Below are positions 52,389-61,346 of a stretch of 64,000 nt of DNA, piece after piece. The stretch comes from Roseiarcus sp963751165 (GTDB lineage Bacteria; Pseudomonadota; Alphaproteobacteria; Rhizobiales; Beijerinckiaceae). Each line of letters begins with the position of its first letter. Position 1 is the stretch's first letter. The stretch is from assembly GCA_963751165.1 (NCBI GenBank), contig CAVVTP010000004.1, positions 124,001 through 188,000 of the forward strand, given 5' to 3'. Position numbers and translations under genes: made by a program. The notes under the pieces were generated by a model. That model did no database searches. It saw only the letters and a list, made by a program, of their open reading frames with translations, and was not told the DNA's origin.

Positions 52389-53195
52389 ATGAGCGACACG
52401 ATGAAAGCTGCGTTAAGCAAGGTTCCGGAGGTCGCTCTCGGCTTCTGGATCATCAAGATCATCGCGACGACCATCGGCGAAACCGGCGGCGACGCGGTGA
52501 CGATGTCCTGGCTGCACGCGGACAGGAACGCCCACAACGGCGGCTATCTGATCGGTGTTGGCATCTTCATGAGCGTGTTCATTGTCGCGGTGATCGCACA
52601 AATCCTGATGAAAAAATTTCATCCCGCCATCTATTGGATCACGATCGTGGCGACGACGACCGTCGGGACGGCGATGGCGGATTTCGCCGACCGCTCGCTT
52701 GGGATCGGCTACGCCGGCGGTTCGTCGCTCCTGCTCGCTTTGTTGTTGACGTCGCTTCTTGTTTGGCGGTGGCGGGAGGGAACTGTCTCGGTGAATACGG
52801 TCGCGACGCCTCGGGTCGAGGCCTTCTACTGGATCACCATCCTCTTCTCACAAACGCTCGGGACGGCTCTCGGCGATTGGATGGCCGATACCAACGGCCT
52901 CGGCTTCGAAAATGCCGCCCTCGTGTTCGGGGCCGCTCTGCTTGTCCTCGCGGCGGCGTATTACTTCACCAATGTCTCGCGGGTGCTCTTGTTCTGGGCC
53001 GCGTTCATCCTGACGCGCCCGCTCGGCGCGACGCTGGGCGATTTACTCGACAAGCCGGTCCGTGCTGGAGGATTTGCGTTCAGCCGCGTCGAGGCGACCG
53101 CGCTTCTCGCCGCCGGAATCGTCGCGCTAATCATGCTGATCCCGCAGCGACCAGGGGTCCACCCGGGCGCGCCTGCGCAGGCGCCCGCGGAATGA
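52389..53195 (+). CDS. Uncharacterised multi-pass membrane protein (COG4705 type), 268 aa
   Basis: ATG at 52389, GGAG upstream. About eight hydrophobic segments: FWIIKIIATTIGETGGDAVT (about 16-35), a helix about 45-65, IYWITIVATTTVGTAMADFA, LLLALLLTSLLVW, then a second copy of the pattern FYWITILFSQTLGTALGDWM and LLFWAAFILTRPLGATLGDL. The repeated (T/S)-x-G-T-x-x-(G/A)-D pattern points to an internal duplication. No enzyme motif. Operon with the PepSY gene is likely. Transport is an inference only. Confidence 0.75.
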   Translation: MSDTMKAALSKVPEVALGFWIIKIIATTIGETGGDAVTMSWLHADRNAHNGGYLIGVGIFMSVFIVAVIAQILMKKFHPAIYWITIVATTTVGTAMADFADRSLGIGYAGGSSLLLALLLTSLLVWRWREGTVSVNTVATPRVEAFYWITILFSQTLGTALGDWMADTNGLGFENAALVFGAALLVLAAAYYFTNVSRVLLFWAAFILTRPLGATLGDLLDKPVRAGGFAFSRVEATALLAAGIVALIMLIPQRPGVHPGAPAQAPAE

Positions 53196-53407
53196 GCAAC
53201 GCCTGCCTGGACGGGTCTGAATGGTCGGGTAATGCTCGAACTGACTTTTCTTGAGCCACTTTCGGGAAGGTCCGTCGCGGCGCGCCGGAGCCGCTTTGTG
53301 CTGGGCGGAAACAAGACGAACGAGCGGGAGCGCCGACTCGACTCCGAAGGCTGCCGGTGCTTCGATGCGGAGGCTGAACCGATCTTTTGGCGCTCAGGGC
53401 AACCCCT

Positions 53408-53752
53408 ATGCTTAGAGTCACAGCGTTATTCTGGGTCTTTATCGCCATGCACGGGGCCGCGATGGCGCAAGACGACAAGCAAGATACTGTCGAGGTTCGT
53501 GGGAAGTCGCTTGTGCTCAGTTGTGCGGAGTGGAAGCGCAATGAGAACGGATCATGGACCAGCACGGGGCCCCTTCTCGTCGGGACAAATACAGTGAATG
53601 AGGTGACCTTGCGTGGCGCGAAGGAAACCAAAGTCCTGGAAGAGAAATGTGGAAACGGGGCCGCCCCATCGGCTACCCCGACGCGAAGCGACGATTCAAC
53701 GCGACACATGAGGCGTCGGCATGGCCCTGCGGACCCCGGCGAGGGAACGTAG
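53408..53752 (+). CDS. Small exported protein, 114 aa
   Basis: ATG at 53408. Signal peptide MLRVTALFWVFIAMHGAAMA, cleaved near residue 21. The mature part VEVRGKSLVLSCAEWKRNEN and TVNEVTLRGAKETKVLEEKC carries two cysteines that could form a disulfide. Family not recognised. Last gene on the plus strand before the PNPOx-like gene on the other strand. Confidence 0.55.
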   Translation: MLRVTALFWVFIAMHGAAMAQDDKQDTVEVRGKSLVLSCAEWKRNENGSWTSTGPLLVGTNTVNEVTLRGAKETKVLEEKCGNGAAPSATPTRSDDSTRHMRRRHGPADPGEGT

Positions 53753-53883
53753 GGGCCGCGCAGTTTGCGACGGCGCCGGTCGAGGCCGGTCACGCTGATT
53801 AAAATTTGACTCTCTTGCGCTCTAGAGAGAGCGAATTTCGATTGAACCGAGACACTTCGGCCGGGTTGCCAAGGCAACCTGCT

Positions 53884-54441
53884 TCAAGCCTGCTCCAACA
53901 ATCCGGTCGGCAGTCCGTCGATGCTGACGGCGTTCTTCTCGCGTCGATAGGCCTCGAGCCCATCCTCGCCCTTTGAACGGGCCCAATTGTCCAGGGAGGG
54001 CCGTTCGCCGCGGTAATCGAACAACGGCGCGCCATATCCGCAGGACGTCTGAACGCGGTCGACATGCAGGACAACGATCTGGCGCGCGCCAAGTGGTTCG
54101 ACGCCGACGAACGCGCTCGCCAGGATCGCGCGATAAGCATCGCCGCCACGCCGCAAGACTTCGCCGCGCCCATACAGGCGCAGAATGTTCGGCGGTCCGT
54201 CGAAAGCGCAGAACATCAGCGTCAGACGGCCGTCGGCCTTCAGATGCGCGGCGGTTTCGTTGCCGCTGCCGGTCTTGTCGAGATAGGCGGCCGTAAGATC
54301 GTCGATGACCGCGAACGCGTCGGTCCCCCGCGGCGAGACGTTTACGTGCGCGCCGGGCGCGGCGGAGGCGGCGAAGAAGATCTTCTGGCGCGCAATGAAG
54401 TCGCGGCAACTTGCGTCAATGCAGGGAATTGTTTTCGCCAT
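53884..54441 (-). CDS. PNPOx-like (pyridoxamine 5'-phosphate oxidase family) flavoprotein, 185 aa
   Basis: ATG at 54439-54441, GGAG upstream. Split-barrel flavin fold: DFIARQKIFFAASAAPGAHV, NVSPRGTDAFAVIDDLTAAY, LMFCAFDGPPNILRLYGRGE, VLHVDRVQTSCGYGAPLF. True PdxH is about 210 residues with a different C-terminus; this belongs to the broader FMN-binding group. Substrate unknown. Confidence 0.85.
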   Translation of the reverse strand: MAKTIPCIDASCRDFIARQKIFFAASAAPGAHVNVSPRGTDAFAVIDDLTAAYLDKTGSGNETAAHLKADGRLTLMFCAFDGPPNILRLYGRGEVLRRGGDAYRAILASAFVGVEPLGARQIVVLHVDRVQTSCGYGAPLFDYRGERPSLDNWARSKGEDGLEAYRREKNAVSIDGLPTGLLEQA

Positions 54442-54506
54442 GAGACTCCAATTCCAGCGCGAGTTGTAACTCCCACGCTCCCTCTCGAAAACCGGCCTCG
54501 AACCCA

Positions 54507-54715
54507 CCTCGTCCTGAGGCGCTCTTGCGAAGCAAGAGCCTCGAAGGACGCTCAGGGCGCGCCGCGGGCTCGGCAGCCCAGACGCTCCGCCCAACTGATT
54601 GCACAAATTGGTTCAAATCAAAGAATACCGGGCGCCGCCTCTTAAATACAGCGCGTCCGCACCGCGCTTTCTGGAATCGTCCTTCGAGGCCGGTTCGCGG
54701 CGCCTCAGGACGAGG
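54507..54715. repeat. Inverted pair of REP-like elements
   Basis: Element one (54507-54557) reads cctcgtcctgagg, then the perfect hairpin GCTCTTGC GAA GCAAGAGC (54521-54539), then ctcgaaggacg. Element two (54678-54715) contains cgtccttcgagg and cctcaggacgagg, the reverse complement of the same two blocks. They flank about 120 bases of ordinary sequence. This is a REP/RPE-type element common between genes in Rhizobiales. The 320-base gap holds nothing else. Confidence 0.75.
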
Positions 54716-54761
54716 GGCGGCGACGACCCATCGAACACAGAACGTCCGGCTCCCTTGAGAG

Positions 54762-55442
54762 TTACCACGAATCGGCCAGCGCGTCCCAGCCCCAGGTCAG
54801 GAGCGGCAGCGAACGCGAGGCGAAGGCGCAGAAATCGTCGACCAGCGCCGGCGCGCGGATGGATTCCTCCGCGACCGGCCGCAGGCAAATGAAATTCTTG
54901 AGACGAAGCGCCGCCACGATTTCGGGGTCTTCCGAAGCCTCGAAGCCACGCGGCGGCCGCTTCAGCGCATCCTCGTCGGAAAGGCGCAAGCCCTCGACCC
55001 CGAGCTTCGCCGTCATCTGCTTGAAGAATTTCGGCGCCCGCGCGGCGGCGGATCTGAGCTTCACGAGTTGCGGAGGATCGGGGCTGTGGAAGCCGGCGGC
55101 GAAGAAGCATCCTTGTGGAGAGAGGTGAAAATAGAGCACGCCTGGGTCGCCTTTGGCGCCTGACCGGGTCATCGCCACACCTGCGTTCGTCTTGTAGGGG
55201 TCCTTGCTCTTGGAGAAGCGCACGTCGCGATGGATGCGAAAGAGCGACGACTTTCGGTCGCCCTTGATCGGAATCTTCGCCTTCGCCAGGCGCCCCGTCA
55301 TGTCGTCGACAAGGTCGCCCATCGGCGCCTTGACCGCGCGCTCGTAGGTTTCCCGGTTCTGCTCGAACCATTCCTTCGTCTGGTGGAACGCCAGCGCCTT
55401 GAAGAACGGCAGCGCCTGCGGCGGGAATCCCTGAAAAGGCAT
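54762..55442 (-). CDS. DUF2461 domain protein (TIGR02453 family), 226 aa
   Basis: Matches the family: FPPQALPFFKALAFHQTKEW, FEQNRETYERAVKAPMGDLV, FRIHRDVRFSKSKDPYKTNA, YFHLSPQGCFFAAGFHSPDP and LKRPPRGFEASEDPEIVAAL. Soluble, no signal. Member structures show an alpha/beta barrel-like fold of unknown function. Length as expected. Same strand as pncB, 120 bases downstream of it. Confidence 0.9.
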   Translation of the reverse strand: MPFQGFPPQALPFFKALAFHQTKEWFEQNRETYERAVKAPMGDLVDDMTGRLAKAKIPIKGDRKSSLFRIHRDVRFSKSKDPYKTNAGVAMTRSGAKGDPGVLYFHLSPQGCFFAAGFHSPDPPQLVKLRSAAARAPKFFKQMTAKLGVEGLRLSDEDALKRPPRGFEASEDPEIVAALRLKNFICLRPVAEESIRAPALVDDFCAFASRSLPLLTWGWDALADSW

Positions 55443-55561
55443 GGGCCCGTCCGCCTCGTATCAGGCCGGGCCGAAGTGCGGGCGAGCAAGGAACGGAACT
55501 GCCCGAGACATGATTGCAATATCACCCGTCGTCATGCGCCTGCTGCGACCTCCTGGGACCA

Positions 55562-56875
55562 TTATATCTCTACCAGCTGCTTTGACATGCCTTCCACGCC
55601 GAAGACACGCTGATAGCGTTCGATCTCCTCGGGCAGGCCGAGCGCCTTGTTCGGATTGTCGGACAGCTTGACCGCGGGTCGCCCGTCGGCCTCGACGACC
55701 TTGCAGACGAGCGAGATCGCTTTGAGATCTCCATCCGCGCCGGCCGGCACGCATCCGACAAAGTCGTTGGTCAGGTTGGTGCCCCAGCCGAACGACAAGT
55801 TGACCTGCCCGCCGAGGGCGCGGGCGGATTCTTCGATCGAATCGATGTCCATCGCGTCGGAGAGCACGACCAGCTTCTCGCGCGGATCGCGGCCTCGCAT
55901 CCTCCACCAGTCGATGAGCTCGCGCGCGCCCTCGACCGGCAGCTTGGAGTCGGGCCGCGCGCCCTTCCAGTCCGCGACCCAGTCGGGCGCGTTGCGCAGA
56001 AAAGACGTGGTGCCGAAGCAGTCGGGCAGAACGACCAGCAGGTTCCCGCCATACATCTGCGCCCAGTCCTCGAGAACCTTATAGGGCGCCGCGCGCAGCT
56101 CCGCCTCGTCGCCTGCGATCGCTGCGTAAACCATCGGAAGCTCGTGCGCATTGGTGCCGATCGCCTCCACGCCGGTGTCCATCGCATGCTTGACGTTGGA
56201 CGTCCCAATGAAGCTTTGTCCGAGGCCCTCCTGCAGCGCCTCAACACACCAGCGCTGCCAGAGGAAGCCGTGGCGGCGCCGGGTGCCGAAATCGGAGATC
56301 TTCAACGGCTCTTCGCGCTCGAGAAGGCGAAGCCTTTCGACCTTGGACCAGAGCTTGGCCTTCGCCCGCGCATAGAGCACGTCGAGATCGAAACGGCTCA
56401 AGTTGCGCATCGCCGCGCGTGCGCGCAGCTCGTTAATGATGGCGAGCGCCGGGATTTCCCACATGGTGGTCCCAGTCCATAGACCCGCAAAACTCAGCTC
56501 GTATTGCCCATCGCGCCGCGTCAGCTCGTAGTCGGGGAGCCGGAACCCCCGCAGCCACTCCATGAAGCCTGGCTCGAAGATCTGTCTCGTGCCGTAGAAG
56601 GTGTTGCCGGCGAGCCAGATCAACTCGTTCTTCGCGAAGCGCAGCGTGCGCGCATGATCGAGCTGGTCGATCAGCTCCCGCTCATCGACGATTTCGGCAA
56701 GACGGACAGAGGCCGTCCGGTTGATCAGCTGAAAGGTCACCTGCCGCTTCGGATGCATCTTCCAGATCATCTGGAGCATCAGCAACTTGTAAAAATCGGT
56801 GTCGAGCAGCGTCCGGATCGCGGGATCGATCCGGAAGGTATGGTTATAGACGCGGGTTGCGATGTCCGTTGCCAT
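55562..56875 (-). CDS. pncB: Nicotinate phosphoribosyltransferase, 437 aa
   Basis: Converts nicotinate and PRPP to nicotinate mononucleotide in NAD salvage. Seen: LLDTDFYKLLMLQMIWKMHP, FEPGFMEWLRGFRLPDYELT, DFGTRRRHGFLWQRWCVEAL, and the His that is phosphorylated, in GTNAHELPMVYAA; SNVKHAMDTGVEAIG and LGGQVNLSFGWGTNLTNDF complete the active site. Normal length. Divergent from the L,D-transpeptidase gene, about 290 bases apart. Confidence 0.95.
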   Translation of the reverse strand: MATDIATRVYNHTFRIDPAIRTLLDTDFYKLLMLQMIWKMHPKRQVTFQLINRTASVRLAEIVDERELIDQLDHARTLRFAKNELIWLAGNTFYGTRQIFEPGFMEWLRGFRLPDYELTRRDGQYELSFAGLWTGTTMWEIPALAIINELRARAAMRNLSRFDLDVLYARAKAKLWSKVERLRLLEREEPLKISDFGTRRRHGFLWQRWCVEALQEGLGQSFIGTSNVKHAMDTGVEAIGTNAHELPMVYAAIAGDEAELRAAPYKVLEDWAQMYGGNLLVVLPDCFGTTSFLRNAPDWVADWKGARPDSKLPVEGARELIDWWRMRGRDPREKLVVLSDAMDIDSIEESARALGGQVNLSFGWGTNLTNDFVGCVPAGADGDLKAISLVCKVVEADGRPAVKLSDNPNKALGLPEEIERYQRVFGVEGMSKQLVEI

Positions 56876-57169
56876 TGTGCGACCTTACGGAGCCGCTCAA
56901 AACCCGGCAAGGGCGAGGGCGCGCGCCCGAAATCGGGGAATTGAAGGAACCATGCGTTCGGTCGATATCGAACAGACGCTGCTGCTCGGCGCCCATGGCC
57001 CGAGAACGCTTCACATTGTAATCTGCGGCTGACGTTGCTCCTGCGGATTTCAGATTTACGACCGTCGCAATAAAGCCGTCGTCGTACACTTTTGGTAACC
57101 TTGTCATGGTTAACCAAACGGGGAGGCGCGCGCTTCAGCAATGGATGGGCTAACGCGCGAGTTGGTTCA

Positions 57170-58678
57170 ATGAAGTTTGACATGCGGTTTATTAGCGGAC
57201 TCATTTGCTTGCCTTTGGCGTTTTCGGTCGCCATCGCACAAGAGACAGCGGCGCCGACGAAGGACGCTTCGCCGGCCGTTCAACGGTCCGGAGCAAGTCC
57301 CGAGCCTGCGCCAGGCGCTCCCGCGACCCCGTTCATGCCCCCGCAGCCGGGGCCGGCGGCGTCCGCCCCAGTCACGGGTCCGGCGTCAAGCCCGACGCCG
57401 CCCGCCGTCGCCATCCCTAGCTCGGCGCCGGCGGCGTCCGCTCCGCCGCCCGCGGCCGCGCCTGTCGCCGCGGCGCCCGCGCCGAAGCCGAAGAAGGTCG
57501 CACCCCGTCCGCGCCCCCTCGAGACCACGCTTTCGAGCGACCCCGAGCCGACATTCCAGCCCAACACGTTCTTCGCCACCGCCAAGGCGTCCGAACGCTA
57601 TGGGGCGATCGCCGACGCCGGCGGCTGGCCGACCGACATCGTGGCGCTGCATCCGGGCGCGAAGGGAGCCGAGGTCGCCACGCTGCGCCGGCGCCTCTCG
57701 ATCGAAGGGGACCTGGATACGCAACATGCGGCGGGGCGGACGTGGGACGGCGAGCTCACGGCCGCCGTCAAACGCTTCCAGGCGCGCATGGGTCTGAGGC
57801 AGACCGGAATCGTCGCCGGCGCAACCCTGAAGGCGATCAATGTTCCGGCCAGCGTTCGCTTCCGAGAGCTCGCTTCGAGCGCCGACCGCATTGCGGGGGT
57901 CAATTTCGCCTTTGGCGACCGCTATGTCGTCGTCAATCTTCCATCGACTTCGGTCGAGGCGATCGAGAACGGACGCGTCGTTCACCGCTATGTCGCGATC
58001 GTCGGCGATCCCGAACACCCCTCGCCCGAGATCGCGGCGCAAATCCAGGTCATCAACCTCAATCCGACCTGGACAGTGCCGACGTCCATCATCAAGAAGG
58101 AAATCATCCCGCGCATGCAGCGCGACCCCGGCTATCTGACCCGGGAGAAGATCCGCATCCTCGACGGCTCGGGCCAGGAAATCAATCCGAAGACGATCAA
58201 CTGGAGCACCCAGCGAGCCGCTAACTACACGTTGAGGCAGGATTCAGGCGCGGGCAACTCGCTCGGGACGATCCGCATCGGCATGCCCAACAAGCTCGCC
58301 GTTTACATGCACGATACCCCCTCGAAGCGGCTGTTCGGAGCCGATTACCGGTTCCTCAGCCACGGCTGCGTGCGGGTTCAGGGCGTCTTCGATTATGCGG
58401 AGTGGCTGCTGCAGGGCACGCCCGGAGGCCCGGACGGAGTTTGGGACAAGGCGGCGATGCTGGCCAAGGTCAAGGAGGGCGCGCCCTACGACATCCGGCT
58501 TTCGAAGGCCGTGCCGGTGATCTGGGTCTACCTCACCGGCTGGTCGAACGGCGACGGTCCGGCCAACTTCCGCGACGATGTCTACGGGCTCGACACCGTG
58601 GGCGAGGCGCAGGCGAACGCGCAACCTGCACCAGAGGCAATGAGCGGAAAAGGACCAGCGCTCGGCCAGCGGAATTAA
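57170..58678 (+). CDS. L,D-transpeptidase with peptidoglycan-binding domain, 502 aa
   Basis: Periplasmic YkuD-family enzyme that makes 3-3 crosslinks or anchors proteins to peptidoglycan. Signal peptide (about residues 1-24, FISGLICLPLAFSVAIA), long Pro/Ala-rich linker (about 30-115), a peptidoglycan-binding domain (LHPGAKGAEVATLRRRLS, AVKRFQARMGLRQTGIV), then the YkuD domain with the catalytic SHGCVRVQ (about residues 400-407). The Pro/Ala linker is unusually long. Start ATG at 57170; 57182 is an alternative. Confidence 0.93.
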   Translation: MKFDMRFISGLICLPLAFSVAIAQETAAPTKDASPAVQRSGASPEPAPGAPATPFMPPQPGPAASAPVTGPASSPTPPAVAIPSSAPAASAPPPAAAPVAAAPAPKPKKVAPRPRPLETTLSSDPEPTFQPNTFFATAKASERYGAIADAGGWPTDIVALHPGAKGAEVATLRRRLSIEGDLDTQHAAGRTWDGELTAAVKRFQARMGLRQTGIVAGATLKAINVPASVRFRELASSADRIAGVNFAFGDRYVVVNLPSTSVEAIENGRVVHRYVAIVGDPEHPSPEIAAQIQVINLNPTWTVPTSIIKKEIIPRMQRDPGYLTREKIRILDGSGQEINPKTINWSTQRAANYTLRQDSGAGNSLGTIRIGMPNKLAVYMHDTPSKRLFGADYRFLSHGCVRVQGVFDYAEWLLQGTPGGPDGVWDKAAMLAKVKEGAPYDIRLSKAVPVIWVYLTGWSNGDGPANFRDDVYGLDTVGEAQANAQPAPEAMSGKGPALGQRN

Positions 58679-58742
58679 GGCGAAGCAGCCACGAAGCGCG
58701 CAAGCGGAACTCGTTTTCGTTCGAATATCAGGTGCTTGCGCG

Positions 58743-58783
58743 CCCCTTCTGCACGAAGTGGGGAAGGGGTCGGGCGAAGCCCG
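58743..58783. repeat. Rhizobial-type hairpin repeat in the gap before ilvE
   Basis: Two stems in a row: CCCCTTC ... GAAGGGG (58743-58769) and CGGGC GAA GCCCG (58771-58783), followed by gatggatggggt. This is the familiar alphaproteobacterial element in which a CCCCTTC/GAAGGGG stem precedes a gggcgaagccc hairpin. The remainder of 58679-58994 shows no gene. Confidence 0.65.
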
Positions 58784-58994
58784 ATGGATGGGGTGTGAAA
58801 AGCGGTGTGGACGACGGCGGTTCGCGCTGACCGTCGTGCAATCCGACTCGGTTTGAAGAAGCGGGCACACTCCATCACACCCGGCCAGCGCGGATCGCCG
58901 TCGCCGATTGCGGTCGCGCGAGGGGAGAAGTCCAGCCCGTCCCAGTGGCGTCCGCTGCGGCCCCGGTCTAAAGAAGCCAAAATTGTAGTTCAGG

Positions 58995-60101
58995 ATGCAA
59001 GCCCAGATGGACGCCGAGCACGGTCACGTTTTCACCCGCCGCCCGCATCCCGCGCCGGTCGCCGCGAAGGTCCGGGCGTCGATGCTGGAAGACCCCGGCT
59101 TCGGCAGAGTCTTCACCGACCACATGGCGACCATCCGCTGGACGCAGGCCCGCGGCTGGCACGCCGCCGAGATCAGGCCCCGCGAGCCGTTCGTGCTCGA
59201 TCCGGCCAGCGCCGTGCTGCACTACGCCCAGGAGATTTTCGAGGGCCTCAAGGCCTACCGCGTGGGCGACGGCGGCGTCGCGCTGTTCCGCCCCGAGCAG
59301 AACGCGCGCCGCTTCCAGGCCTCCGCCGAGCGGCTCGCGATGCCCGTCCTACCCGAGGTGGCCTTCCTGGGCGCGATCGAGGAGCTGGTGAAGGCGGACG
59401 TCGAGTGGGTCCCGGGCGGCGACGGCAGCCTCTACCTGCGCCCGTTCATGTTCGCCAGCGAGGCTTTTCTCGGCGTCCGGCCGGCCTCCGAATATCATTT
59501 CGTCGTCATCGCCTCGCCGGTCGGCGCCTATTTCAAGAGCGGCAGGAAGGCAGTCGGCGTCTGGCTGTCGGCCGATTACACCCGCGCCGCGCCGGGCGGC
59601 ACGGGCGCCGCCAAGTGCGGCGGCAACTACGCCGCAAGCCTCGTCGCCCAGGCCGAGGCGATCCGACAGGGCTGCGACCAGGTCGTCTTTCTCGACGCCG
59701 CCGAACGCCGGTGGGTCGAGGAGCTCGGCGGCATGAACGTCTTCTTCGTCTTCGACGACGGCTCGATGCTGACGCCGCCGCTCGGCGGCACCATTTTGCC
59801 GGGCGTCACCCGCGATTCGATCATCGCGCTCGCCCGCGGCGAAGGGAAGACCGTGCGCGAGGAGCGCTACAGCTATGACGCCTGGCGGGCCGACGCGGCG
59901 AGCGGCCGATTGCGCGAGGCCTTCGCCTGCGGCACCGCGGCGGTCGTCACCCCGATCGGCGAGATCAAGTCCGCCGACGGCGGCTTCGTCATCGGCAACG
60001 GCGGCGGCGGCCCGGTCGCCGAAGCCTTGAGGGCGAAGCTGGTCGGCATCCAGCGCGGCGAGATCGCCGACGAATACGGCTGGGTGCGGAGGGTGGTCTG
60101 A
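58995..60101 (+). CDS. ilvE: Branched-chain-amino-acid aminotransferase, 368 aa
   Basis: Class IV PLP aminotransferase, last step of Leu, Ile and Val synthesis. Lysine for PLP in GAAKCGGNYAASL; also MATIRWTQARGWHAAEIRPR, LHYAQEIFEGLKAYR, LYLRPFMFASEAFLGVRPAS, FLDAAERRWVEELGGMNVFF and GTILPGVTRDSI. The length and the KCGGNYA form place it in the bacterial BCAT2-like group. Start ATG at 58995 (59007 possible). Monocistronic. Confidence 0.95.
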   Translation: MQAQMDAEHGHVFTRRPHPAPVAAKVRASMLEDPGFGRVFTDHMATIRWTQARGWHAAEIRPREPFVLDPASAVLHYAQEIFEGLKAYRVGDGGVALFRPEQNARRFQASAERLAMPVLPEVAFLGAIEELVKADVEWVPGGDGSLYLRPFMFASEAFLGVRPASEYHFVVIASPVGAYFKSGRKAVGVWLSADYTRAAPGGTGAAKCGGNYAASLVAQAEAIRQGCDQVVFLDAAERRWVEELGGMNVFFVFDDGSMLTPPLGGTILPGVTRDSIIALARGEGKTVREERYSYDAWRADAASGRLREAFACGTAAVVTPIGEIKSADGGFVIGNGGGGPVAEALRAKLVGIQRGEIADEYGWVRRVV

Positions 60102-60331
60102 GCACGCAAGGGCAGGGGAAGCGCGAGCGATCGGTGCTTCTTCGGCGGCTTGTTCAACACGGTAGCTTCAGCCACCTCCCGATAGGCGTGTTTGCTGACC
60201 TCCTCGGCGAGGCGGACTGGAAGCGCCCCGCCAGGTTGGCGCTCGTGAGGGGCGGACTGACGTTCGTCCTGCCGATTTTACTGAACCCATGCCAGAGTCC
60301 ACGCCGCATAGATTGAGCCCGAGGACGTCGG

Positions 60332-61003
60332 TTGAAAGTGATTAAGTCTTGGAGCGTTGCGGCGGTCGTGACCGTCGTCCTCGTGGTGATCTCGGTCAAT
60401 TTCCTCGACAGGCCGACGGCATGGTTCTTCTATCGGGTGTTCGGCCATCTCATGATTGTGCGCCAATTCGCCGCCACGCCGAGTTTTTTCGGTCCCTTTG
60501 AGCTCTTCACACTTTTGATCTTCTTCATTCGCCGCATCGCGCTCTACCCGCTGAGCCGGGCCGACGCCGCCCTCCTTTTATGCGAAGCGAGCCTGCTGGC
60601 GACGAAATCGCTCGTGTCGCCCATGAAGTTCTTCTTTGGACGGCCGTGGCCTTTGTACGGTCATCCTTCCTTTCTGCTCGATGGCGCTTATGGCTTTAAC
60701 TTTTTGACTGCAGGCCAAGAGGCTTTTCCTTCCGGACACGCGGCCTCAGTCTGCGCCGTGGTCAGCGTTCTTTGGGTGATGTACCCGAGATTTAAGCGGC
60801 TATACGTAGCGGCAGTCGCGGCCATCGGGCTGGCGCTTGTCGCGGGAGATTTTCACTTTCTCAGCGACGTCATCGCAGGCGGATTCCTCGGAACCACCGT
60901 TGCTATGTTGATCCTGGCTGCTTCGGATTTCGCGAGGGGCAAGCTGAGCTCTGCAGGGCTCCGTCTGGGGGCTCTATCCGGATGCCGATCCCGCGCTGAA
61001 TAA
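60332..61003 (+). CDS. PAP2-family membrane phosphatase, 223 aa
   Basis: Start TTG at 60332 after GAGGACG. Helices about residues 7-24, 50-68 and others. Phosphatase motifs: KFFFGRPWP (K-x6-RP type), FPSGHAASVCAVVSVLW and, as the last motif, AGDFHFLSDVIAGGFLG with the catalytic His (the usual SR at its start is AG). Members dephosphorylate undecaprenyl-PP or lipid A. Substrate unknown. Confidence 0.88.
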   Translation: MKVIKSWSVAAVVTVVLVVISVNFLDRPTAWFFYRVFGHLMIVRQFAATPSFFGPFELFTLLIFFIRRIALYPLSRADAALLLCEASLLATKSLVSPMKFFFGRPWPLYGHPSFLLDGAYGFNFLTAGQEAFPSGHAASVCAVVSVLWVMYPRFKRLYVAAVAAIGLALVAGDFHFLSDVIAGGFLGTTVAMLILAASDFARGKLSSAGLRLGALSGCRSRAE

Positions 61004-61059
61004 TGGCCGGGCAGATCATTAATTGGGTTCGTTTTGCCAAACTCGGCATTTACACAATG

Positions 61060-61262
61060 ATATTATGTTGGTAACAATCGAGGTCGCGAATTGCTCTCTT
61101 GCGCCTCGACAGCGCTCGACGTTCATATCGGTCCAGCCGAGTAATCTCCGCGACGCTATCAATCAGAATTGCTGCCAACTTGTCGTCCCTTCCAGAAAAT
61201 TCGGCTGAATGAGCATGCGGACACGATTGAGATCGACCTGAGCTTCGGCAACTGGCGAGCAA
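61060..61262 (-). pseudogene. Deleted degenerate copy of the 61347-61862 hypothetical gene
   Basis: In one frame the minus strand reads VAEAQVDLNRVRMLIQP, matching the neighbouring gene's IAEAQVDLNRVRAH; in another frame it reads DDKLAAILIDSVAEITRLDR then YERRALSRRKRAIRDLD, matching DDKIAAILADRTLKLEVLDR and YERRALSRRKSLIRNFD. About 40 residues that lie between these blocks in the intact gene are missing and the frame changes at the join. A decayed paralogue in tandem. Confidence 0.75.
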
Positions 61263-61346
61263 AATTGAGAGTTATCCAGGTATAAGACGTTTTGTTGTTT
61301 CCCTTATCCTCGCTGCAAATTCGCCAAGTTGCGTTAATTTGGTCGC

